This document shows, in pieces, positions 18,527 to 27,586 of a DNA stretch of 64,000 nucleotides. A program made the translations under genes and the position numbers. The notes under the pieces are model-generated. The model was given only the letters and a program-made list of their open reading frames with translations. It had not been told where the DNA came from and did not search any database. This DNA is from Tsukamurella sp. M9C (lineage in GTDB: Bacteria > Actinomycetota > Actinomycetes > Mycobacteriales > Mycobacteriaceae). Location: assembly GCF_020169415.1 (NCBI RefSeq), contig NZ_JAIULG010000009.1, forward strand, positions 1 to 64,000, given 5' to 3'. Every line of letters starts with the position of its first letter. Within the stretch, counting starts at the first letter, position 1.

Positions 18527-18832
18527 CTACCCCTCGGCGATCGCGCGCAGCGCGGCGAGGTGCGCCTCGAAGGCCTTGCGCCCCTCCGCCGTCAGCGACA
18601 ACCAGGTGCGCGGCCGCTTGCCCACGTACCCCTTCTTGATCGCGACGTACCCCACCGCCTCGAGCTGTGCGGCCTGCTTGGACAGCACCGAGTCCGAGAG
18701 CTCCACCGCGTCGCGCACGGCGGCGAATTCGGCGTTCTCGACCTTCGACAGCGCCGCGACGATGGAGAACCTCACGGGGGCATGGATCGCATCGTCGAGA
18801 CGGTGGCGCGCGTGGCCGCCGGTCGCCGTCAT
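18527..18832 (-). CDS. Winged-helix repressor of MarR/ArsR-like type
   Basis: 101 residues, only a winged-helix domain: FSIVAALSKVENAEFAAVRDAVELSDSVLSKQAAQLEAVGYV is the helix-turn-helix, KKGYVGKRPRTWLSLT the wing, and a C-terminal helix for dimerisation. Proteins of this kind (DUF4180/'transcriptional regulator' of actinobacteria) repress themselves and a membrane-protein partner. The ATG overlaps the stop of the upstream membrane gene (ATGA), so the two are translated together. The signal sensed is unknown. Confidence 0.8.
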   Translation of the reverse strand: MTATGGHARHRLDDAIHAPVRFSIVAALSKVENAEFAAVRDAVELSDSVLSKQAAQLEAVGYVAIKKGYVGKRPRTWLSLTAEGRKAFEAHLAALRAIAEG

Positions 18833-19302
18833 CGCAGCGCCAGCGTCGAGATGGCCCGCGCGCCCAGGAGAGCGGGCGTCAGAGTGAGCATCGCCGCGGT
18901 GAACGTCCACGGCCACGGCAGCGCGGCGTCGCCGCGCACGGACTGGACGATGACGTACACGGCGTAGAGCAGCATCGTGGCGCCGAGCCCGAGGTTGTAG
19001 CGCAGGGTGAAGCCCCGAGGGGCGGCGGACGCTCGCCGCATGGAGATCGTCGCCACGGCGATCGCGACCAGGTAGAGCGCGAGGACGACGACCAGCCCTC
19101 CGACGCGGAACCACTGCGGCGCGTCGGGATTCCCCACGGTGAGCCGCAGCGCGGGTACCAACGCGGCGACGGCGAGCCCGATCGCGATGAGACCGCGCTC
19201 GAGCCGGGCCCGATCGGCCGGGGTCGCGACGGACGCCCCCTCGGCCTGGGCGAGGGCGCGGCGCGCTTCCTCGGGGGTCGGGTGTGCGAAGTGCTCGGTC
19301 AT
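18829..19302 (-). CDS. Four-helix membrane protein paired with winged-helix repressor
   Basis: 157 residues. A soluble N-terminus with HPTPEEARRALAQAE precedes about four hydrophobic helices (residues about 38-58, 69-88, 103-121, 129-150). GAGAGGG lies 7 bases before the ATG at 19302. It belongs to small actinobacterial integral membrane proteins found in operon with such regulators. No transport or enzyme motif is visible. A well-formed promoter with a palindrome in its spacer sits just upstream. Confidence 0.7.
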   Translation of the reverse strand: MTEHFAHPTPEEARRALAQAEGASVATPADRARLERGLIAIGLAVAALVPALRLTVGNPDAPQWFRVGGLVVVLALYLVAIAVATISMRRASAAPRGFTLRYNLGLGATMLLYAVYVIVQSVRGDAALPWPWTFTAAMLTLTPALLGARAISTLALR

Positions 19303-19332
19303 GACGAAGCCCTCTCCGTGATCGGCCCCCCA

Positions 19333-19361
19333 ACCATAGAAAGTACTTTCCACAACGTCAA
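19333..19361 (-). promoter_or_regulatory. Promoter with operator palindrome in the spacer
   Basis: On the minus strand: TTGACG (19356-19361), a 17-base spacer, then TATGGT (19333-19338). The spacer contains GAAAGTACTTTC (19339-19350), a perfect 12-bp palindrome. Transcription would begin about 25 bases before the membrane-protein ATG. The winged-helix protein in the same operon is the obvious candidate to bind it. Confidence 0.65.
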
Positions 19362-19371
19362 GTAGTTGTCT

Positions 19372-20280
19372 CTACGGCAGCGAGGCCACCGGCGGCCGGT
19401 CCTGCAGCGACAGCTCCGTGGTGACCTCGGTGAAGCGGTCCTCCGGCCCCGGATCCACCAGGTACTGCGTGATGCCCTCCCCCGAGTCCTCGATCCCGCA
19501 GCGCCGCAACGCCGTCCCGAGGATCTGGCGGCTCATCACGCCCAGGTCGCGCAGGTCGCGGTTGCGGTGCTTGCGCACGGAGAGGTTCACCTGGGCGATT
19601 CCCGCCATGCCGTAGCGAGCCTCCGCGTCGAGCAGCAGCCCGATCTCCACGCCGTAGCCGGGCGCGAAGGGCACAGAGGTGAGGAAGTCCCGCGTCCCCG
19701 CGTACTCGCCGCCCAGCGGCTGCAGGATCGCGCGCAGCGGCGGCCGCAGCGCCGCCAGCAGCGGCCGGGCGACGAGCTCCGTCACGCGGCCGCCGCCCGT
19801 GGGGTCCTCGCCCTGCTTGAAGACGCGCAGCGGGCGTCGGTAGTACGCCTTGACGAGGTGCACCTCGGGGTGGAACAGCATGGGCCCCAACAGCCGCGGC
19901 ACGTACCGCGGGTCGGGTTCGATCAGGTCGGAGTCGACGAAGGCGATCAGGTCGCCCGACGCGGCCGCGACCCCGCGCCAGAGGGCCTCGCCCTTGCCCG
20001 GCACCGGCGGCAGCCCGGGGATCGCCTCCTCGCGGCTGATCACCGTGGCGCCGGCGGCGCGGGCCCGCTCCGCCGTGGCGTCGGTCGAACCCGAGTCGAG
20101 CACGATCAGCTCGTCGACGAGGGTGCCGAGGAGCGGCGCGATCGTCGCCACCACGGCGCCGACGGTGGCCTCCTCGTTCAGCGCCGGGAGTACCACGGAG
20201 ACGGTGCGTCCGGCCTTCGCGGCGACGAGTTCGTCGATGCTCCAGCGGGGCTCCTCGAAGAACCGGTGCGCGGTGCTCAC
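19372..20280 (-). CDS. gpgS: Glucosyl-3-phosphoglycerate synthase GpgS
   Basis: 302 residues, GT81/GT-A fold. It transfers glucose from a nucleotide sugar to 3-phosphoglycerate, the first step to methylglucose lipopolysaccharides. Visible are VVLPALNEEATVG, the VLDSGSTDAT segment, the metal-binding DSD in AFVDSDLIEPDPRYV, and GYGVEIGLLLD. The GTG start overlaps the folP2 stop (GTGA). It is the last gene of a long minus-strand operon starting at dapE. Synteny with Rv1208 supports it. Confidence 0.93.
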   Translation of the reverse strand: MSTAHRFFEEPRWSIDELVAAKAGRTVSVVLPALNEEATVGAVVATIAPLLGTLVDELIVLDSGSTDATAERARAAGATVISREEAIPGLPPVPGKGEALWRGVAAASGDLIAFVDSDLIEPDPRYVPRLLGPMLFHPEVHLVKAYYRRPLRVFKQGEDPTGGGRVTELVARPLLAALRPPLRAILQPLGGEYAGTRDFLTSVPFAPGYGVEIGLLLDAEARYGMAGIAQVNLSVRKHRNRDLRDLGVMSRQILGTALRRCGIEDSGEGITQYLVDPGPEDRFTEVTTELSLQDRPPVASLP

Positions 20281-21170
20281 GCGAGCCCCCGCACGACGCG
20301 GGCCGGCGGGCGGGTGCCGTCGATCGAGGCCACCATCTCGACCACCCGGCGGGTGTCCGCCACCTGGTGCACGCGGAACATGCGGGCCCCGGCGTGCGCG
20401 GCGAGCGCGGTCGCGGCAAGGGTCCCGGCCACCCGTTCTTCGAGCCCGGCATCCAGGGTCTCGCCGATGAAGTCCTTGTTGGACAGCGCCATCAGCACCG
20501 GCCAGCCCGTGCCGACGAGCTCGTCGAGGTGCCGCAGCAGTGCGAGCCCGTGGTGGGTGTTCTTGCCGAAGTCGTGGGTGGGATCGATGACGATGCCGTC
20601 CTCGCGCACGCCCGCCGCGAAGGCGGCCTCCGCGGCGGCGGCGAGCGAGTCGCGGACGTCGGCGACGACGTCGGGATAGCGCACGCGGAACGGGCGGGTG
20701 CGGGGCACCGCGCCGCCGGTGTGCGAGCAGACGAGGCCCGCGCCGGTCGCCGCTGCGATCCGGGGCAGGTCGGGGTCGGCGCCGGCCCAGGTGTCGTTGA
20801 TGAGGTCGGCGCCGGCGTCGACGGCGGCCTCGGCGACGGACGCCCGCCAGGTGTCCACGCTGATCAGCAGATCGGGGTGCCGGTCGCGCACCTGCGCGAT
20901 GAAGGGCACCGTCCGCGCGATCTCCTCGGTCGCGTCGACCTCCTGGCCGGGGCCGGCCTTGACGCCGCCCACGTCCACCACGTCGGCGCCCTCGGCGACC
21001 GCCGCGTCCACGCGCTCGAGCGCGGCGTCCACCGCGAAGTAGCTGCCGCGGTCGTAGAAGGAGTCCGGCGTGCGGTTGATGATCGCCATCACCAGCGCCC
21101 GGTCCACGGGCACCGGGCGGCCGCAGAAGGTGGGGCGCACGGGGATCGGGCCCACCGACGGTGCGGTCAT
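20277..21170 (-). CDS. folP2: Dihydropteroate-synthase homologue FolP2
   Basis: 297 residues. The pterin-binding TIM barrel shows MAIINRTPDSFYDRG, DVGGVKAGPG, DTWRASVAEAA, LINDTWAG and FGKNTHHGL. Canonical folate synthases have N-x-TPDSF and DIGGESTRPG; here the second motif is GGVKAGPG. FolP2 proteins in mycobacteria (Rv1207) lack or have weak DHPS activity, so the true role may differ. The ATG is one base after the fadD6 stop, showing tight coupling. Confidence 0.88.
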   Translation of the reverse strand: MTAPSVGPIPVRPTFCGRPVPVDRALVMAIINRTPDSFYDRGSYFAVDAALERVDAAVAEGADVVDVGGVKAGPGQEVDATEEIARTVPFIAQVRDRHPDLLISVDTWRASVAEAAVDAGADLINDTWAGADPDLPRIAAATGAGLVCSHTGGAVPRTRPFRVRYPDVVADVRDSLAAAAEAAFAAGVREDGIVIDPTHDFGKNTHHGLALLRHLDELVGTGWPVLMALSNKDFIGETLDAGLEERVAGTLAATALAAHAGARMFRVHQVADTRRVVEMVASIDGTRPPARVVRGLA

Positions 21171-21171
21171 C

Positions 21172-22983
21172 CTAGGAGCGCAGATCCGGGACCTTGGCGG
21201 CCGCGACGTCCGCCGCGTACCCGTCGTAGGCGGGCACGTAGCCGTCCGCACCGCCGACGAAGACGTACAGCGGGTCGTCGCCGGTCTCCGCGAAGCCCTG
21301 CTTGCGCAGCTCGCCCTTGAGACTCTTGAAGGTGGAGGTGACCTCCAGGCTCGGCACGACGCGCGCGTAGAGCGGGATCGCATAGGCGGGCAGCTCGTTC
21401 CGTAGCTGCGTCGCGAGCGCGGCACCGTCGAACTCGCGGCCCTCGGCGAGCTTGACGGCGGCCATGCCGGCCTTGCCGTCGGCGCCGGGGATCGCGACGC
21501 CGTAGACGATCGCGCCCTCCACCTGATCAGCCTCGTCGAGCGCGCCCTCGACCTCGGTGGTCGCGACGTTCTCGCCCTTCCACCGGAAGGTGTCGCCGAG
21601 ACGATCGACGAAGGCGATGTGGTCGAAGCCCTGGTTGGTGACCACGTCGCCGGTGTTGAACCAGACGTCGCCGTCCTTGAAGCCGTCGCGGATCAGCTTG
21701 GCGTCGCCGGCCTTCCCGTCGGTGTAACCGTCGAAGGGGGCGGACTTGGTGATCTTGGTGAGCAGGAGACCGTTCTGGCCCTTCTTGACCCGTTGCAGCC
21801 GGCCCTTGGCGTTGCGCAGCGGTCCGGCGGTGTCGATGTCGTACTCGACGACCGCGTGCGGCAGGGGGCACAGGCCGACGGTGGCCTCGATGTTGAAGAC
21901 GTTGACGAAGGCGATGTTCGTCTCGCTCGCGGCGTAGAACTCCATGATCCGCTCGATCCCGAAGCGCTCCTGGAACTCCCGCCAGATCTCTGGCCGCATG
22001 CCGTTGCCCGCGGCCACCCGGATCGTGTTCGACCGATCGCTCGGCTTGGGCGGCTGGTTGAGCAGGTAGCGGCAGATCTCGCCGATGTAGATGAACATCG
22101 TGGCCGAGTTCTCGTTGGCCTCGTCCCAGAACCGCGTCGCCGAGAACTTGCGGCCGATGGCGAGCGTGGCGCCGGAGACCAGCACCGAGCCGAGGGCCAC
22201 GAGCGCGGCGTTGTTGTGGTACAGCGGAAGCGGACAGTACATGACGTCGTCGCGGCGCATGCGGACGGCGGTCGCGCCGAATCCCGCCATGCCCTTGAGC
22301 CAGCGGTAGTGCGTCATGATCGACGCCTTCGGCATGCCCGTGGTGCCCGAGGTGAACACGTAGAACGCGCGGGTGCTCGCGGGCAGCGTGGCGGTGACGG
22401 CCGGGTTCTCGGTGGCCCGGGGGTCCTCCGACCGCGCCTGCCGGGCCTGCTCGGCGAGCCGATCGACGGTGAGGATCACCCCGTCGGACGGCCGGTCCGC
22501 GGCGTCGAGCGAGTCGAAGGCCTCGAGGTCCTCCGCGCCCACGATGATCGTGCCGGTGTCGAGGATGCCGAGGCTGTGCGCGAGCACGGCGCCGCGCTGG
22601 TTGTAGTTGACCAGGCCCGCGGTGGCGCCGACCTTGACGATGGCGAGCATCACTAGCACCATCTGCGGGTGGTTGTGCATGACGACGCCGACCACGTCGC
22701 CCACCTTCACGCCGCGCTGGAGCAGAACGCGCGCATAGGTGTTCACGGTGGCGTTCGCCTCGCCGTAGCTGATGCCCTCGCCCTGGAACCGCAGGAAGTC
22801 GCGCGACGGGTGCTGCGCCGCGCGCTTGGCGAACACCGTGCCGATGGTCTCCTTGCTGTTCGGCGTGCGCAGCAGGATCGACGGGCCCTCCTTGATCAGG
22901 AGGGGCAGGTCGGGCACCAGCTTGCCGACGCCGCGCGCCAGATCCGCGATGCCGACGGTGCTGTTCTTATGCGTAGAGCTCAC
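21172..22983 (-). CDS. fadD6: Long/very-long-chain acyl-CoA synthetase FadD6
   Basis: 603 residues. The AMP-binding P-loop FTSGTTGMPKAS, the YAASETN-like adenylation motif (FYAASETNIAF), and FVDRLGDTFRWKGENVATTEVE near the C-terminus define an acyl-activating enzyme of the bubblegum/FATP group. It activates fatty acids as CoA thioesters, possibly with uptake. GTG start. It lies between a LOG-family gene and folP2 as Rv1206 does. All spacings in this operon are under 15 bases. Confidence 0.92.
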   Translation of the reverse strand: MSSTHKNSTVGIADLARGVGKLVPDLPLLIKEGPSILLRTPNSKETIGTVFAKRAAQHPSRDFLRFQGEGISYGEANATVNTYARVLLQRGVKVGDVVGVVMHNHPQMVLVMLAIVKVGATAGLVNYNQRGAVLAHSLGILDTGTIIVGAEDLEAFDSLDAADRPSDGVILTVDRLAEQARQARSEDPRATENPAVTATLPASTRAFYVFTSGTTGMPKASIMTHYRWLKGMAGFGATAVRMRRDDVMYCPLPLYHNNAALVALGSVLVSGATLAIGRKFSATRFWDEANENSATMFIYIGEICRYLLNQPPKPSDRSNTIRVAAGNGMRPEIWREFQERFGIERIMEFYAASETNIAFVNVFNIEATVGLCPLPHAVVEYDIDTAGPLRNAKGRLQRVKKGQNGLLLTKITKSAPFDGYTDGKAGDAKLIRDGFKDGDVWFNTGDVVTNQGFDHIAFVDRLGDTFRWKGENVATTEVEGALDEADQVEGAIVYGVAIPGADGKAGMAAVKLAEGREFDGAALATQLRNELPAYAIPLYARVVPSLEVTSTFKSLKGELRKQGFAETGDDPLYVFVGGADGYVPAYDGYAADVAAAKVPDLRS

Positions 22984-22992
22984 GCGGCGAGC

Positions 22993-23541
22993 CTACCGTG
23001 GGACCGCCGTACCACGGCACGCCTCGAGGGCGGCCGTGACGTCCGTCGCGCGCAGCAGCCTGCCGAGAGCGGCGTCACCCACGAAGCCCTTGGCCTTGAG
23101 CCCGTCGATCCAGTCGAGCAGCGGCGCGTAGAAGCCGTCGTGGTCGAGGACGACCACGGGCTTGTCGTGCATGGAGAGGTAGCCGGCGGTCCACGCCTCG
23201 AAGAACTCCTCGAGGGTGCCCACGCCACCCGGCAACACCAGGAAGGCGCCGGCGTTGTCGTCCATGAGCTGCTTGCGCTCGCGCATGGTGGCGACCACCA
23301 GCAACTCGTCGGCGCCGTGGTCGGCGACCTCGCGATCGACGAGCGCCGTCGGGATCACGCCCAGGGTATGAGCGCCGCCGTCGCGGGCGGCCTGCGCGAC
23401 CGCGCCCATCATGGACACGTGCCCGCCGCCCCAGACGAGCGAGTCCCCGCCGGCGGCGATGCCCCGGCCCACCTCGGTCGCGAGGTCGATGTACTCCTGC
23501 GGCACGGGGCGCGAGGCGCAGAAGACGGCGATCGCGGTCAC
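22993..23541 (-). CDS. LOG-family protein (TIGR00730), short paralogue
   Basis: 182 residues. PGGVGTLEEFFEAW is the active-site motif PGGxGTxxE of cytokinin-activating LOG nucleoside-5'-monophosphate phosphoribohydrolases, and MRERKQLMD precedes it. Rossmann-type start IAVFCASR. M. tuberculosis Rv1205 in the same place releases free cytokinins from their nucleotides. It could also act on other purine nucleotides. Its GTG overlaps the stop of a second LOG-like gene directly upstream (GTGA). Confidence 0.88.
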   Translation of the reverse strand: MTAIAVFCASRPVPQEYIDLATEVGRGIAAGGDSLVWGGGHVSMMGAVAQAARDGGAHTLGVIPTALVDREVADHGADELLVVATMRERKQLMDDNAGAFLVLPGGVGTLEEFFEAWTAGYLSMHDKPVVVLDHDGFYAPLLDWIDGLKAKGFVGDAALGRLLRATDVTAALEACRGTAVPR

Positions 23542-24332
23542 GAGGGGTCCACCTCGCTGGCCTCGGCCTCGCGCTCGCGGGCGGCGTCGGCGCGCACGAT
23601 GATGTCGATGGCCTCCGCGACGGAGTCGGTCACGGTGATCAGGTCGGCGTCGCCGGGCGAGACCATGCCCTGTTCGGTGAGCGTGCCCCGGATCCAGTCC
23701 ACCAGACCGCCCCAGTAGGCGGAGCCCAGCAGCACGATCGGGAACCGGGTCACCTTGTGCGTCTGCACCAGGGTGAGGGCCTCGAAGAGCTCGTCGAGGG
23801 TGCCGAAACCGCCGGGCAGGCAGACGAAGGCCTGCGCGTACTTGACGAACATGGTCTTGCGCACGAAGAAGTACCGGAAGTTGATGCCGAGGTCGACCCA
23901 GTCGTTGAGCCCCTGTTCGAAGGGCAGCTCGATGCCCAGCCCCACGGAGAGGCCGTCGGCGTCCTTGGCGCCGCGGTTCGCGGCCTCCATCGCGCCCGGC
24001 CCGCCGCCGGTGATCACCGCGTAGCCTGCGCGCACCAGCTCCGCACCCAGCTCTCGGCCGGTGGCGTACTCGGGCGAATCCGGCTTGATCCGAGCGGAAC
24101 CGAAGACGGTGACGGCCTGCGGCAGTTCCGCGAGGGCCCCGAAGCCCTCGACGAACTCGGCCTGGATCCGCATCACCCGCCAGGGGTCGCGGTGCAGCCA
24201 GTCGGCGTCGTCCGCGTTAGCGAGGAGCCGCTGGTCGGTGGTCGACGATTCCGTCGCCGCCGCGCCCTGCACGCGGACGGGTCCGCGGTAGCGCAGGTAG
24301 TGGTCGTGGGAGGGCTTCTTATCGGAGGCCAT
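23538..24332 (-). CDS. LOG-family protein (TIGR00730), long paralogue
   Basis: 264 residues. An N-terminal extension of about 70 residues precedes the Rossmann core VTVFGSARIKPDSPEY. ITGGGPGAMEAANRGAKD and LPGGFGTLDELFEALT keep the catalytic PGGxGTxxE. The helix with FFVRKTMFVKYA replaces the short form's MRERKQLM, as in the larger 'group II' LOG-like proteins. ATG at 24332 is preferred over a TTG three codons earlier. It lies 10 bases after dapE. Two adjacent LOG genes of different subgroups in one operon suggests different substrates. Confidence 0.85.
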   Translation of the reverse strand: MASDKKPSHDHYLRYRGPVRVQGAAATESSTTDQRLLANADDADWLHRDPWRVMRIQAEFVEGFGALAELPQAVTVFGSARIKPDSPEYATGRELGAELVRAGYAVITGGGPGAMEAANRGAKDADGLSVGLGIELPFEQGLNDWVDLGINFRYFFVRKTMFVKYAQAFVCLPGGFGTLDELFEALTLVQTHKVTRFPIVLLGSAYWGGLVDWIRGTLTEQGMVSPGDADLITVTDSVAEAIDIIVRADAAREREAEASEVDPS

Positions 24333-24342
24333 GACGCACAAC

Positions 24343-25419
24343 CTACCCAGCGAGGAAGGCGCGCAGCACGGCGGCCACCTCGGTGATCTGCGCGGTCTCG
24401 ACGTGCTCGTCGCGCTTGTGCGCGTAGTTGGGGTCGCCCGGGCCGAAGTTCACCGCCGGGATGCCCAGCGCGGCGAAGCGCGAGACGTCGGTCCAGCCGT
24501 ACTTGGCGCGGAACCGCCCGCCGGCGGCCGCCACGAGCTTCGCCGCGGCGGGGGCGCCGAGGCCCGGCAGCGCGCCGGGCGCGGCGTCGGTCACCTCGAA
24601 GGCGAGGGCACCGTCGGCGAGCGGTCCGGCGAGGACCTCGCGGACGTGCGCCACGGCCTCGTCGACGGTGCGGTCCGGCGCGAAGCGGAAGTTGACGTCG
24701 ACGAAGGCCTCGTCGGGCACGACGTTCCCGGCGACGCCGCCCTCGATCTTCACGGCGGACAGGCCCTCGCGGTACTCGCAGCCGTCGATGTCGACGGTGC
24801 GCGCGGTGTACGCCTGGAGGGCCGTGAGCACGGGGCCGAGCTTATGGATCGCGTTGTCGCCCAACCAGGACCGGGCGCTGTGCGCGCGGACGCCGCCCGC
24901 GGTGATGCGCACCCGGATCGTGCCCTGGCAGCCGGCCTCGATGAGCCCGCCCGAGGGCTCGCCGAGGATCGCGACGTCGGCGGCCAGCCACTCGGGGAGC
25001 TCGCGCTCGATGCGGCCGAGACCGTTGAACTGCGAGGCGATCTCCTCGCACTCGTAGAAGATCAGCGTCAGGTCGTACGCCGGTTCGGCCATCGTGGCGG
25101 CGAGGTGCAGGAAGACGGCGTCGCCGCTCTTCATGTCGACGGTGCCGCAGCCGTGCAGAATGCCGCCCTCGCGGCGGCTGGGCACGTTGTCGGCGATCGG
25201 CACGGTGTCGAGGTGGCCGGCGAGCATCACCCGCTGCGGCAGGCCGCGATTCGTCCGCGCGAGCACGTTGTTGCCCACGCGGAGCACCTCGAAGCCCTCC
25301 AGCGCGCGGAGCGCGACCTCCACCTCGTTCGCGATCCGTTCCTCGTCGTGGCTGACGCTGGGGATGTCCACCAGCGCGGCGGTGAGGTCGATCGGGTCCG
25401 AGGCGATGTCGAGGGGCAC
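24343..25419 (-). CDS. dapE: Succinyl-diaminopimelate desuccinylase DapE
   Basis: 358 residues, M20 peptidase fold. It removes succinate from N-succinyl-LL-diaminopimelate in the lysine/peptidoglycan pathway. Zinc-site motifs: [20 protein letters not shown], the catalytic Glu-Glu in YECEEIAS, and a late [15 protein letters not shown]. The dimerisation domain lies about residues 170-285. GTG start. It is the first gene of the gpgS operon, and its pathway partner dapD lies 4 kb away, as Rv1202/Rv1201c do. Confidence 0.95.
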   Translation of the reverse strand: MPLDIASDPIDLTAALVDIPSVSHDEERIANEVEVALRALEGFEVLRVGNNVLARTNRGLPQRVMLAGHLDTVPIADNVPSRREGGILHGCGTVDMKSGDAVFLHLAATMAEPAYDLTLIFYECEEIASQFNGLGRIERELPEWLAADVAILGEPSGGLIEAGCQGTIRVRITAGGVRAHSARSWLGDNAIHKLGPVLTALQAYTARTVDIDGCEYREGLSAVKIEGGVAGNVVPDEAFVDVNFRFAPDRTVDEAVAHVREVLAGPLADGALAFEVTDAAPGALPGLGAPAAAKLVAAAGGRFRAKYGWTDVSRFAALGIPAVNFGPGDPNYAHKRDEHVETAQITEVAAVLRAFLAG

Positions 25420-25497
25420 GGCCCCAGCGTAGTAGCGCTACGGGGACGCGACCACCACCAAGGCCGCGACGGCAGAGTCACCCCTCCAGGGTGGTGC

Positions 25498-26859
25498 TCA
25501 GATCGGGAGGATCGCCTTGGCGATGAGGAAGTACAGGATGAGGCCGGTCGCGTCGACGAACGTGCTGATGAACGGGTTGGAGAAGACGGCCGGGTCGACG
25601 CCGATGGATTTCGCGACGATCGGCATGAGCCCGCCGACGGTGGCCGACATGGTGCAGACGCCGAACAGCGTGGCGCCGATGACCAGTCCCACGTCGACCC
25701 CGAAGAGGGCGCCGGCGATGACCGCGCCGAGGGTGCCCAGGACCAGGCCCAGGGTCGCGCCGACGCGGACCTCGCGGCCCAGCACCCGGAAGACGTCCGC
25801 GGTGGTGATGTCGCCGAGGGCGAGCGCGCGGGTCACGGTGGTGGCGGCCTGGTTGCCCGTGTTGCCGCCGGTGCCGATGATCAGCGGCACGAAGAGCGAG
25901 AGCACCACCATCTCCTGCAGGCTGTCCTCGAAGACCGAGAGCACCTTGACGGTCAGCGTCGCGCCGATCGCCAGGACCAGGAGCCACACCACGCGCGAGC
26001 GCACCAGCGTCCGCACGGGCGTCGACAGGTAGGGCCGGTTCAGGGGTTCCACGCCGCCCTGTCGCGCCGCGTCCTCGCTCTCCGCCTCCTCGAGGATGCG
26101 GAGCGCGTCGTCGACGGTGAGGATGCCCACGAGGCGGTGCTCGTCGTCGACGATGGGCATCACCAGCAGGCGCTGCTCGGCGCAGCGGCGGGCGGCCTCC
26201 TCGGCCGATTCCCGCGCCCGGGCCGTGCCCGCGATGTTCATGATCTCGCGCACCGGGGTCTCCGGGGCGCTGCGCAGCAGGCCGCGCAGCCCGACGATGC
26301 CGACGAGCACGCGCCCGGGCCCGACGACCGGGATGCCGTAGATGGTCTCGACGTCGTCGATCCGGGCCCGCACCGCTTCCAGGGCCTGCTCGGCGGTGTC
26401 GCCGGGGTGGACGGAGACGAACTCGGGGGTCATCTCGCGGCCGACGGATCCCTGGGGGTAGCCGAGCAGGGCCGCCGTCGCGGCGCGCTCGCCCTCCGGG
26501 AGGCCCTGGAGCAGGCGTCCGGCGACGGTCGCGGGCAGCTCGTCGAGCAGGGTGACCCGGTCGTCGGGGTCCAGCTCGGCGAAGAGGCCGGTGACCTGGT
26601 CGTCCTGGAGATCGTGGATGAGCTCGCCCTGCAGGGGAGCGTCGAGGGATTCGAAGACGGTGAGCGCCTCGTCCTTCGCCAGCAGGCGGAAGACCACGGC
26701 GCGGTCCTTCCGGCTGAGGCGTTCGAGGACGTCGGCGACCTCGTGCGAGGTCAGGGGCGCGATGAGCGATGCGACGGTGCTCAGGTCCCCGTCGTCGACC
26801 GCGTCGTCGATCCGGTTGGCGAGCTTGGCCGTGTCGAGTGTCGTGGTCACTGAATGCAC
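25498..26859 (-). CDS. mgtE: Magnesium transporter MgtE
   Basis: 453 residues, full length. Residues about 20-135 are the helical MgtE N domain (LLDELPATVAGRLL). Two CBS domains follow (about 140-265) and sense Mg2+. Five membrane helices (about 285-453) hold the pore motif PLIIGTGGNTGNQAATTVTRAL. It is a Mg2+ channel that closes when cytoplasmic Mg2+ is high. GTG start at 26859 or GTG three codons later; neither has a strong ribosome site. Stands alone between dapE and a TetR gene. Confidence 0.93.
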   Translation of the reverse strand: MHSVTTTLDTAKLANRIDDAVDDGDLSTVASLIAPLTSHEVADVLERLSRKDRAVVFRLLAKDEALTVFESLDAPLQGELIHDLQDDQVTGLFAELDPDDRVTLLDELPATVAGRLLQGLPEGERAATAALLGYPQGSVGREMTPEFVSVHPGDTAEQALEAVRARIDDVETIYGIPVVGPGRVLVGIVGLRGLLRSAPETPVREIMNIAGTARARESAEEAARRCAEQRLLVMPIVDDEHRLVGILTVDDALRILEEAESEDAARQGGVEPLNRPYLSTPVRTLVRSRVVWLLVLAIGATLTVKVLSVFEDSLQEMVVLSLFVPLIIGTGGNTGNQAATTVTRALALGDITTADVFRVLGREVRVGATLGLVLGTLGAVIAGALFGVDVGLVIGATLFGVCTMSATVGGLMPIVAKSIGVDPAVFSNPFISTFVDATGLILYFLIAKAILPI

Positions 26860-26919
26860 GGTATCCGAATCCGTCGGCTCCGCAGCGCGAGCGCGGTGGC
26901 GCGGCGTCGATCTCGGTGG

Positions 26920-27507
26920 CTACCCGCCGTCCACCTCGAGCGCACCCGCGAGCGCGACATCGAGCGCGGTCGCCACCTCGTCGAGCGGGGCGGTGGAGCG
27001 CTCCGCTCGGCACATCGCGACAGCGCCCTCCACCGCCGCCACCGCGAGCGCAGCGAGCGACCGCGAGCGGGCTTCCGGCACACGGTGTCCGCGGAGGGAC
27101 TCTGCAAGCAGCTCCCGCCACGCGGCGAAGGCCTCCGCGGCCGCCGCGCGCGGCGCGCCGGCGTCGGGGTGCTCGTCGACGGCGACGGCGAGCACCGGGC
27201 AGCCTGCGCCGAAATCGCTGTCCTCGAGGATCGTCCGCCACGTCTCGATGAAGGCGGCGAGTCCGGCGCGCGGGTCGTCCTCGATGCGGGAGGCCAGGGC
27301 GCTCCGGGTGAGGCCGTCGGCGAATCGCACCGCCTCGGTGGCCAGCTCGGACTTGCCGCCCGGGAAGTAGTGGTAGGTCGAACCGAGGGGCGCCCCCGAG
27401 TGCTTCGCGATCTCGCGAACCGAGGCGGCGGTGAATCCACGCCGCCGCAACAGGTCCGCGGCCCCCGCCACGACCCGGGCGCGCACCTCCGACGATTCAC
27501 GTGCCAT
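26920..27507 (-). CDS. TetR-family repressor
   Basis: 195 residues. The N-terminal helix-turn-helix is typical: GFTAASVREIAKHSGAPLGSTYHYFPGGKSELATEA (about 24-59). The C-terminal part is a ligand pocket and dimer domain of the TetR_C_33-like kind (GCPVLAVAV). GAGGAGG lies 7 bases upstream of the ATG. It is divergent from the tautomerase-dehydrogenase pair, and two direct repeats in the shared region look like its operators. The likely inducer is a reactive small carbonyl or the dehydrogenase substrate; this is inference. Confidence 0.88.
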   Translation of the reverse strand: MARESSEVRARVVAGAADLLRRRGFTAASVREIAKHSGAPLGSTYHYFPGGKSELATEAVRFADGLTRSALASRIEDDPRAGLAAFIETWRTILEDSDFGAGCPVLAVAVDEHPDAGAPRAAAAEAFAAWRELLAESLRGHRVPEARSRSLAALAVAAVEGAVAMCRAERSTAPLDEVATALDVALAGALEVDGG

Positions 27508-27523
27508 CGCCCGACCTCCTCTT

Positions 27524-27578
27524 GTTCTAACGACTGTCATAGCGTACCGTCCGATTCGTTCTATAACGACTGTCATAG
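27524..27578. promoter_or_regulatory. Two direct repeats, probable TetR operators
   Basis: GTTCTAACGACTGTCATAG (27524-27542) recurs at 27558-27578 with two extra bases (TA) after GTTCTA. Both copies lie between the divergent TetR gene and the tautomerase gene. The 13-base block ACGACTGTCATAG is identical in both. Confidence 0.65.
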
Positions 27579-27586
27579 GAGTTGCT

